Shown here one piece after another: positions 20,274 through 27,548 of a stretch of DNA of 27,548 nucleotides. Under the pieces are notes generated by a model. It ran no database searches, was not told the origin of the DNA, and saw nothing but the letters and a program-made list of their open reading frames with translations. The stretch spans positions 1-27,548 of the forward strand of contig MSJH02000782.1 of the NCBI GenBank assembly GCA_001931875.2, in the 5' to 3' direction. How positions within the stretch are numbered: position 1 is the stretch's first letter; every line of letters starts with the position of its first letter. This stretch comes from Byssochlamys sp. IMV 00236. Lineage: Eukaryota > Ascomycota > Eurotiomycetes > Eurotiales > Thermoascaceae. The position numbers and the translations under genes were made by a program.

Positions 20274-22565
20274 TTACTTTTTCACTAAGCCATCAATCTT
20301 ATCAGAGGTGTATCCAGCATTGATAATATCTCGAGCTTCTTGAACCTTTCCAAACACGTTAAATAAGACAAGACCAACAATCTTCTTATCACGAACATAG
20401 AATACGAGCCCCTTGCCAAACTAGAATGTATTTAGAGTTGTAGAACGATTATGGATTCAAACTTTACCTTTTCATCCTGGAATGGGTTCTTTGCCTTAAC
20501 AGCTTCAGAAACAGATTGATTAGTTGGCACTTGTTGTTGTTCTTCACCAGGAGCAGCACGAGGGCTATCAACTTCAGTGCCTGCAGAGGCAACGGGTGTA
20601 TCCTTGGCTGTAGCCTTTGCCCAGACGCTCACAGTTGATAATTGAGAGTCTGTCAATCCAACGGCTTCGTAACCTAGTGTGGAGGGGTAATGTTAATCAT
20701 TATATTCTCATCATTAAACTTGAATTACCAATTTCAGGTCCTAAATCAGACCAAAACATAGACTGATGCTTATAGGCACGAGAAGCACCCACCATGTTTT
20801 CACCAGCATGACGTCCACTCAAGACAGCGCTATGATAAACAGTCAATATACACATACAAGAGATGCAAATAAGATCTTACTGGTCATGATGTTCAATACG
20901 ACGACGTCCCAACTGTACATCATGGAAAGAGACCATATCTCCAGCAGCATAAACATCTCGACGGGCTTCTAATTCGGCATTAACAACAACACCAGATCTC
21001 TTTTCATCAATCTCTAATCCTGCGTCTCTCGCCAAATCAACACGAGGTTCAATGCCAATGGCAACAACGACATGATCAACAGTAAGGGATTCACCGTTTT
21101 CTAATTCAACAGTGGTCTTTCCAGATTCTTTATCAGTAGAAACTGATTTCACAGCGGATCTTTCCTTGACCTCTACGCCCACTATAACAAGATTAAATGG
21201 GGGTGTATGAATTGTATTTCACTTACATTTGCGGACACGACTGGTTGTCCACTTTGTGAGATAACCAGGAAAGACATTGGCCATATTTCCATCTTTTAAT
21301 GAATGAATAAAAATAATGTATTGAACGCATCTCTTTTACCTTCAGGGAAGATTTGGGTGACTTTGATGTTTTCTTTTTGGGCTAAAATGATCTAAGTATA
21401 AATCTATATGCATGCACATATTACATACCACGGTGAGCAAGGGCAACAGCAAGTTCAGATCCTAAAAAGCCACCACCAACAACAGCAATATGAGCACCAT
21501 TCTTGGCGAGTTGTTCCAATTTCTTAAAGTCCTCAATGCTACGGAAGGTAGTGACGTTCTTGTCGTTCTTGTCTTGCATTGGTAATCTCTTGGGCTCTCC
21601 TCCAGTAGCAAGCAAGACCTTGATAGACATTAGTTTGAACCGAATTGATGTTTTTGAAAGTCGTTTACCTTGTTGTAGTAAATGACACTGCCATCATCCA
21701 ATGTGACAGTATGGTCCTCCACGTTGAGCTTTGTAGCACGCTTGCTAAGTAAGAGCTTGATCTTTGAGCTTTCTAAATCTGAACCTGAAGCATCTTGAAT
21801 GATTTCATATTCTGATACATCCTGATATATCGCGCTTTTACGAGAAGTTAAGACAATAGTCTATAATCTATACACATATATTACCTTCGTTCGGTGCCTT
21901 GCCACTATAGTAAAATACAAGTTAGCCTTCATTTATCACGTCAACGTTCAGTCTTACATCTTTAAATCGCAAAGTTTCTCCAACCTTGGGATCTTCAGAG
22001 AACCAGAATTCCTTGGATAATGGAGGTCTAATTTCTTTTTGATTAGCATTATGCTCAATAATTACAAGACATGCGGATTGGAACTCACCTCATGTAAGGA
22101 GCATAACCTTCTTCACCAATGATGATGACCTAATTGAGCAAAAACAGTTGAATATACACATAAAATGTCACTTTCTATAGTTACATTGGCATTAGGATCT
22201 TTTTCTTTAATTGCTTGTGCAGCTGCAAAAGAAGCTGTTCCTGCACCGATAAGAACATAAGGTTTTTGAATCACCTTGACTGGTTCCTCAACAGCAGCAG
22301 GTTTCTCTTCTTCTACAGGTACAGGAGCAAGATGCTCAGTCAAGTTTGTTCTTTTAGAAGGAGGAGGAGGAGAAGTCAACTTGAACAGAATGGGGCCAAA
22401 CACGAGAAGAGAACCGATAACCCAGGGAACATTACTACTTTCTTTGACAGGACCGCCAGTAGCTGTAGAATACAAACGAGCTCTGTTGGTGTATCTAAGG
22501 CTATTCAAGGTAACTCTTCTCTGCATAAAGCGTGCAGAGTGACCAGTGCTCTTTAGGAAATTCAT
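20274..22565 (-). CDS. Mitochondrial apoptosis-inducing factor (AIFM1-type) flavoprotein
   Basis: Twelve exons: 22565-22185, 22129-22089, 22027-21958, 21904-21885, 21834-21669, 21618-21429, 21381-21340, 21292-21227, 21181-20881, 20829-20729, 20673-20468, 20420-20274. They splice in phase to 576 residues. The Arg/Ser-rich start (1-38) is a mitochondrial presequence, followed by a membrane segment (47-63, [16 protein letters not shown]). FAD binding: GAGTAS (107-112) and AAGDMVSF (404-411). NADH binding: [12 protein letters not shown] (272-283). RPPLSKEFW and the C-terminal [15 protein letters not shown] are AIF-specific. A low-complexity loop (484-528) sits where vertebrate AIFM1 carries its C-loop, then [15 protein letters not shown] resumes. 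The protein is expected in the inner membrane facing the intermembrane space. It acts as an NADH oxidoreductase supporting respiratory-complex assembly and can take part in cell death. Exon 4 has only 20 bases. Confidence 0.95.
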
Positions 22566-23250
22566 TAGGGGCGTTCAGGGAATCTTTTCAAGGGCAAAGA
22601 AGACTTTAGTAAATTTTACAGCGGTTGTTGAACTTTTTACTGGCGGTGGAGTTGGCCAATCGTTTGTCGCGAGTGTATCAATGGACACACGCGCTGATTG
22701 ACAAGTGTGTCTTTATTCGAACTTTGTCTTGTCTCTAAAAAATGGATCATTTTGTCAAATTAAACAAGACTTCTTAGTAGCATATATAAGTCAGTTCATT
22801 CATTAAAAGAGCCATATTGAATATACCGAAATATATATACATGCACTAGGAAATCATTTTAAGTACCCATTTATCCACTGCTTTCGTCATTAATGTCGCG
22901 TCTGCTTTTACAGATAAACAAAAAGAGGCGCCTCTTGGTAGTGAAGGCACAGAAAGAAGCCTTTTTTGTAATCCCAAAGTAGTCATATTAAAGAACAAAA
23001 AGTGCGGGAGTAACAAAATGAAGTTTTTATTAGGCAAGCAATAGTTTGATTTCCAAAGAGAGAGAGAGTTTTGAATAAGTAGATATTTCCTTTTCCCACA
23101 AATCCATAAGGTCACATTTTCAATAGCTTTCAAACTCAAGATGACTAGAACCATAGACTGCATGCCAGAAGACTACACAGTGTAAACCCTCCATGAATAA
23201 AAAGTGCTCAAGACTCAATCTCAGAAAACAACCACGAAAAAACTCAGGAA
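22566..23250. promoter_or_regulatory. Upstream region of the AIF gene
   Basis: A GGCCAAT sequence at 22654-22660, about 90 bases upstream of the AIF start, is a possible CCAAT-factor site; such sites are common before mitochondrial genes in fungi. Nothing else is recognised. Open frames here (22846-23163, 23120-23362) lack coding character or come from repeats. Confidence 0.35.
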
Positions 23251-23254
23251 AGGA

Positions 23255-23385
23255 GACATTGGAACATAGCAACATTGATATGTTGAACATCCGGACAACG
23301 GGACATCGGATCAATGGAAGATTGGAAGATTGGGGCATTAGGACATCAGAACATTGGAGCATTGGAACATTGAAAGCATCGAACT
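23255..23385. repeat. Degenerate 8-9-base tandem repeat
   Basis: Units such as GGAACATTG, GGAGCATTG, GGACATCGG and GGAAGATTG follow each other with an 8-9-base period across about 130 bases. The units have drifted, so the array is old. The open frames on both strands here (Cys/Ser/Asn/Met-rich) are by-products of the repeat. Confidence 0.75.
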
Positions 23386-23710
23386 CAGAAGTAGGGAGAG
23401 TTTACGGGCCTTTCATCAGCTGTAGAGGCAGAGCCATAATAATAGGAGCATCTCGGAGTGATCCAGCGTAGAGAAGCAGTGACCTGTCTGGTTAGTGTTT
23501 TTGTTGTTTTTTTTTACTTTTTTTTTTCTTTCTTTTCTTGTAGCAGAGCTTGATGGAGTTTGGCAAATAGTGACATAGATTGATTATGTTTTTTGTGGCT
23601 TCAGGACTTGAATATGTAGTTACTCCAGAGCTGTGTTCATTAGCAGCAGACATTGATAGACATGGGCAAAATTCTTCAGGGGCTTTCTGACGTTGATAAG
23701 CATGGGACAT

Positions 23711-23818
23711 GCATTCACTGGTATTTTCAGGCACTGATGACCATTTGTAGGTATTGCTAAATATGAGTAGGCGTTCACTGGTCTTTGCAGATATTTGATA
23801 AGCATTTGTAGGTGTATG
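23711..23818. repeat. Imperfect direct repeat, about 60-base period
   Basis: 23711-23757 and 23771-23818 share GC(A/G)TTCACTGGT.TTT.CAG, then TGAT and CATTTGTAGGT in the same order. Related shorter pieces (GATAAGCAT, GATTGAGT) occur on either side up to 23880. The long minus-strand frames 23492-23880 are explained by this repeat. Confidence 0.6.
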
Positions 23819-23880
23819 AGTGATTGAGTGATTGAGTAATTGAGCGTATTGATAAGCAGTAGCAAGCATTTTTTGAGCAT

Positions 23881-25645
23881 TAGCGAGTAGCAGAGATTTC
23901 TTTAAGGCTTCACCCCGTGAGTGGCCATTATGATAGAGTAAGATGCATCAGGAACCATGAAATAGAGCCAGCAAAAGTGAATTTTCTAAAGGATGACACT
24001 GATTTATGTACTTTGAGATCATCCAAACGCTATTATACCTTTTCAACATAGGAAATAATAAGCTATAGAAGAGTGTATAGAATAGTTTGTAGAAGAGATA
24101 AAGAATGAAGAAAAAGGACAAGAATGATGATCTCTCTTTTATAGTTTTTTGTTTACGTGAGTCATGTTATTTGGGCTGAAATTAATTAACCTTTCCTCTT
24201 TCGTTAATGCATGAATAAATAACTCATTTTCAATTTTTCCGTATTAGAGCACTTCCGAACGCCCTCTTCTTTAGAACATTCTCTTGCATTCTTTTTTATT
24301 TGTTTACTTTGCATAATTTTCACATCTCCTTTTTTATGATGCCGTTTGTTTACACAAAGACAATCTCATACACATAGTTTTTTATCATGATTGCTTCACC
24401 TTTCTTATTTTCAACACGCGTTTTTTTTTTCTTTAGGTGATTTCTTTGAAAAATGAGTAAAAAAAAGTAAGGCGAGCATCAAGGACAAAGGTTGAGAGGG
24501 AACACTATTAAAAAAAATGCAGCTGATAGTAAACAAAGGGCTTTTCTCAAAAGGAACTAGACTGCCGATGCTGTGGAACACACACGATTGATTTCATTAC
24601 ATTTGTTATTTACAAACCAATATGATGTAGGCATCATTCTTTGTTTATCTATCATTATACCTTTTTTAGCATCTTCTAGTGAATAGTGCATTTAAGAAAT
24701 AGAGAAAGAGGTTATTCTTTAATAGCCACATATAGATCAGCACCCATCATTTAAAGAAATAAAGAGATCTCATAAAAAGTGCTAAAAGGCTGCTATAATT
24801 ATTTTTGGCAAAGGGCAAAAAAGAATCAAATATAAATCATCCTAGCACTCATAAATCAAACCTGTTTATTAAACATGAAACGTAGGTGATTGAATTGTTG
24901 GCTAAGGAAAACATAAGAGTTATAATTTTACTGCACATGAAAAAGGTAAAATGTTTACCCTGCTGTTATATCCTTATCTTTTTACCTTCTGCTTGTGAAA
25001 TGTAGACCAACATTAGCGACGATTGTGATTGTGATAGATTTAATGATTATACTTCTATTTTTATAGTAAAGCAATGGATCTTCTAAGTCTGCATAAATCA
25101 TTTCAAATGGCGCTTGAAAAAGGATGGGCTGCTAAGGTACGCAATACACTTTAGGTAAACCCTTAATGACATGGATGATCGTGTATCTTGGATGAGAGGT
25201 ATTATCAAATATGTAATTTATTGAGCAATGAAAAAAGGGGTTTTATAACAATGAAGAAGAATATGAATATCAAATGGAACTAAAATAGTAACAACAACCA
25301 AAGTAAATTAATAAAGGATAATACTCAATAAAATTTTTAGACACCATTTAATACGTCATAAGCAACTAGGCCTGTTTACTATTCTTAAAAATAGATCCAA
25401 TCTTATGAAAATTAGATAAATGTGATTCACATAACGCGTCATGTCCAATTCTTATTGACTATGATCAATCCAAGTAATAACCCTGTTGCCATATTAAAAG
25501 GTGCTGATTGTAATAAATGAGATTTTTCTCTCTCTTCTTGGCCTATAATAACCAGAATATACCACATATATCTCTCTTCTTTTATTTTGCGGCGATATGG
25601 CATGCTTCACCGTTGTTGAAAAAGGCAAGAAGAAGCCCTATCAAA
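23881..25645. other. Long spacer, no supported gene
   Basis: AT-rich DNA with no complete gene. A small exon-like piece at 25074-25136 (MDLLSLHKSFQMALEKGWAAK, flanked by TTTTTATAG upstream and GTACGC downstream) is followed by MDDRVSWMRGIIKYVIY (about 25171-25224). These may be leftovers of a broken gene. I could not connect them. Confidence 0.4.
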
Positions 25646-26895
25646 ATGGCACCATCCATCTCAACGAATAAACTGCGATTCAATGACAATGATTTAAAGA
25701 AACTCAATGACTATTTGATAGCAGTAATCGATCGTCATTCCAGCGAGGAAGCTTTGTAATGCACTCGATAATAGTATACACTTGCAGTAGAGTATACATT
25801 CTACTTTACGTTCTCCTACCGCATCAGATATGATAACTAATCACACTGAAAGCGTCACTTGAATCAATGCAGTATCCATTGTTCTTCTGTTGTATTCAGC
25901 TTTGATATCAAAAAACGTCAATGAAGTCGACAACTTGCGAATCAGGAAGAGTCGAATACTATTAAATTAGGCTTGAGTGAAATATTTATAATGAGGATCA
26001 AAAGGGCCAATACAGTTAGCCTTCTAAACTTCTGCTTGCGTAGAATTTTGGATAGCTTATTGGACCACATGGATGACATGAAGATTAATATGGGCAATAA
26101 TGATGATAAACAAAAATATATCCAACTCCTACGCTACATACTGTGCGATTATCATGCGAAGTTTAGCAAGTCATGTTAAATCGTGGCTTTCTAATGAGCA
26201 TATTCCTTTTGCTGAGTATATCGTTCTCATCTTCAAGTACTTTAATGCCTCAATAAATTTGTTACCTTTTATTTGGTAAGAAAATGACAGGATGATATGT
26301 ATATTCAAATGTTTATGATTTTTTTTTTTTGTAAAATAGGCTTTACCATCTAACAAATAATTGATACTTTGCCTTTCAGAAAGCCAGCGCAAACTCCTGG
26401 ATGGTATTGGGTTTAGTTGCAAGGACAAAATTGAGCGCGTAATGGTGGAATTCTCAGGGTATATATGATGAAAATATTCTGATATATAGATATCACATAA
26501 AGTCAGCGGTACAGTGTTAACGTCTTGTCTTACTCGCTTATACTTACATATATAGGGACGAAGATACTCTGAAATTGATGTAATATACTAGCAATTGTTT
26601 GAAGGATGAAATCATCAATACTAATATGCATCTTGGAAGACATTTGGATGGCGACGCCTATTTACTATACAATACATTGGGGACAAACCAACTTTACAAA
26701 TCAACTAATCGTATGGAAAATGGAAAAATGGTGCTTTATGGAGAAATGATATGCAGTTGTATCAAGGAACCAAGAAGGTCACTACGACTTGAATCGTTTG
26801 ATGAAATTGCTGATGAAGTTAAAGATAAGAATAAAGTCAAATCAAGCCCATCGGAATCATATGCGAGTTACAGAAAATGTACAGTGTATGTATAA
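25646..26895 (+). pseudogene. Broken lineage-specific gene, possibly nuclease-like family
   Basis: Protein-like segments follow in order on the plus strand: MAPSISTNKLRFNDNDLKKL (from 25646); SRQLANQEESNTIKLGLSEI after an in-frame TGA at 25922; LRRILDSLLDHMDDMKINMG (about 26035-26095); then, in another frame, SLASHVKSWLSNEHIPFAEY leading to IVLIFKYFNASINLLPFIW with a donor at 26276. After an intron comes LSESQRKLLDGIGFSCKDKI leading to ERVMVEFSG (26373-26458), then an intron to 26555, then DEDTLKLM, an in-frame TAA (26581-26583), and NCLKDEIINTNMHLG running to a stop at 26893. At least two stops and one or two frame changes mean it is not functional as it stands. The DGIG...IERVMVEFSG block recalls a family common in Mucorales, from memory and unverified. 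It may be distantly related to the nuclease-like gene at 3065-5478. Confidence 0.5.
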
Positions 26896-27109
26896 CGATA
26901 ACATCTTTGGAAATGTTACTTAACAATAAGAAGTAACGACGGTTTTAAAGCAACAACAATCAGGACGGACTCCTGTGAATACCAATGGCACCGTAAAGCA
27001 GTCAATCAATCAGATCAAGCAACACAGGCATTGCAGCCGTATTCTCTTTATCATCATATAGTTTTACCCCTTTTTATAATTTCACCAAAAAGTGTTTCAT
27101 TCTAGTTAA

Positions 27110-27298
27110 TCTTTTTATGTATGTGTCTATCTTCGCCAACACTATTTCAATGACGTGGTTGTCAATGCTACCTGCCATTTTTGTCGATCAAAATTGAGTA
27201 ACGACACCAGGGAGCATCTCACAACATGCTCCTACACTAACCTGATTTCTTTTCTGATCAAGCACAAACTGAAATGGTCTACATTATACCCCATATAA
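27110..27298 (+). pseudogene. Short Cys/His-rich coding scrap (zinc-finger-like)
   Basis: An open frame from 27110 to a stop at 27296 reads YLRQHYFNDVVVNATCHFCR and goes on SKLSNDTREHLTTCSYTNL. The C-x2-C-x10-H-x3-C spacing is like a small zinc-binding unit of the BED/CCHC kind found in transposases and retroelement proteins. No start, upstream exon or partner domain can be joined to it. It could be a remnant of a mobile element or chance. Confidence 0.3.
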
Positions 27299-27525
27299 CT
27301 TTATTCCTGAAACAATACACATTTATTATTGACTCCCACAGCTTCAGCTAGGTTATGACTGTCTCAAAAAAACAACTATTGTGTGGTAGTATTCCCCTCC
27401 TTTAGGTATCTCAAAAAAGTGAGTGATTTGATTTCCTTTTTTGGATCACACTACTCTCTGAAGTCCGACCACGCCTTTTTCAAAAAATGGATATGATAAT
27501 CAGTGCAGTGATTTGTCTTTCTTGC

Positions 27526-27548
27526 AAAAAAAAAAAAAAAAAAAAAAA
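27526..27548 (+). repeat. Terminal poly(A) run
   Basis: The window ends with 22 or more A residues. This could be the tail of a retrotransposed copy, a simple repeat, or a place where an assembly stopped. Confidence 0.8.

Noticed and set aside
22215..22556. Plus-strand open frames opposite AIF exon 1
   Set aside because: Shadow of the presequence-coding exon; composition reflects the antisense of Ser/Pro/Glu codons.
23492..23880. Minus-strand frames of 125 and 86 codons
   Set aside because: Both overlap the imperfect 60-base repeat in different frames, so neither is favoured as a gene.
1..27548. tRNA, rRNA or CRISPR features
   Set aside because: Reading both strands by eye I saw no T-loop GGTTCGA-type signature with a cloverleaf, no rRNA cores and no regular spacer-repeat array; tRNAscan and Infernal would settle this.

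Overview
The window is nuclear DNA of a fungus, most likely a Mucorales-type (Mucoromycota) species. The evidence is the AT-rich spacers, many short introns (about 45-75 bases, GT-AG with a few GC-AG), compact gene spacing, and conserved eukaryotic genes mixed with poorly described lineage-specific genes. All gene models were spliced by eye, and each reads through in phase. The genus is inferred and not proven.

Layout: (1) 1-2116, minus strand: the 5' part of an alpha/beta hydrolase gene (cut by the window edge) and a complete TRM11 tRNA guanine-N2-methyltransferase gene. (2) 2229-5742: a 3.5-kb block bounded by perfect 67-base inverted repeats with TA at both outer ends. It contains one intact 11-exon gene for a 573-residue protein with a PD-(D/E)XK-nuclease-like motif. 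This looks like an undescribed transposon-like unit. (3) 5743-8340: accessory DNA with decayed coding scraps on the minus strand. (4) 8341-9345, minus: a PH-domain protein. (5) 10426-11691, minus: an intact five-exon gene whose second half resembles the catalytic domain of serine recombinases but lacks the catalytic serine. (6) 12302-18729, plus: UTP10/HEATR1, a ribosome-biogenesis scaffold. (7) 18812-19981, minus: an Apa1/2-type Ap4A phosphorylase, ending 82 bases from UTP10. (8) 20274-22565, minus: a 12-exon AIFM1-type mitochondrial flavoprotein. (9) 22566-27548: a gene-poor tail with degenerate tandem repeats, a broken lineage-specific gene (25646-26895), a small Cys/His-rich coding scrap and a terminal poly(A) run.

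The housekeeping genes (tRNA modification, pre-rRNA processing, dinucleotide turnover, mitochondrial redox) form no pathway cluster. The points of interest are the two intact lineage-specific genes that look like DNA-processing enzymes, one of them inside a terminal-inverted-repeat structure, next to remnants of other such families.
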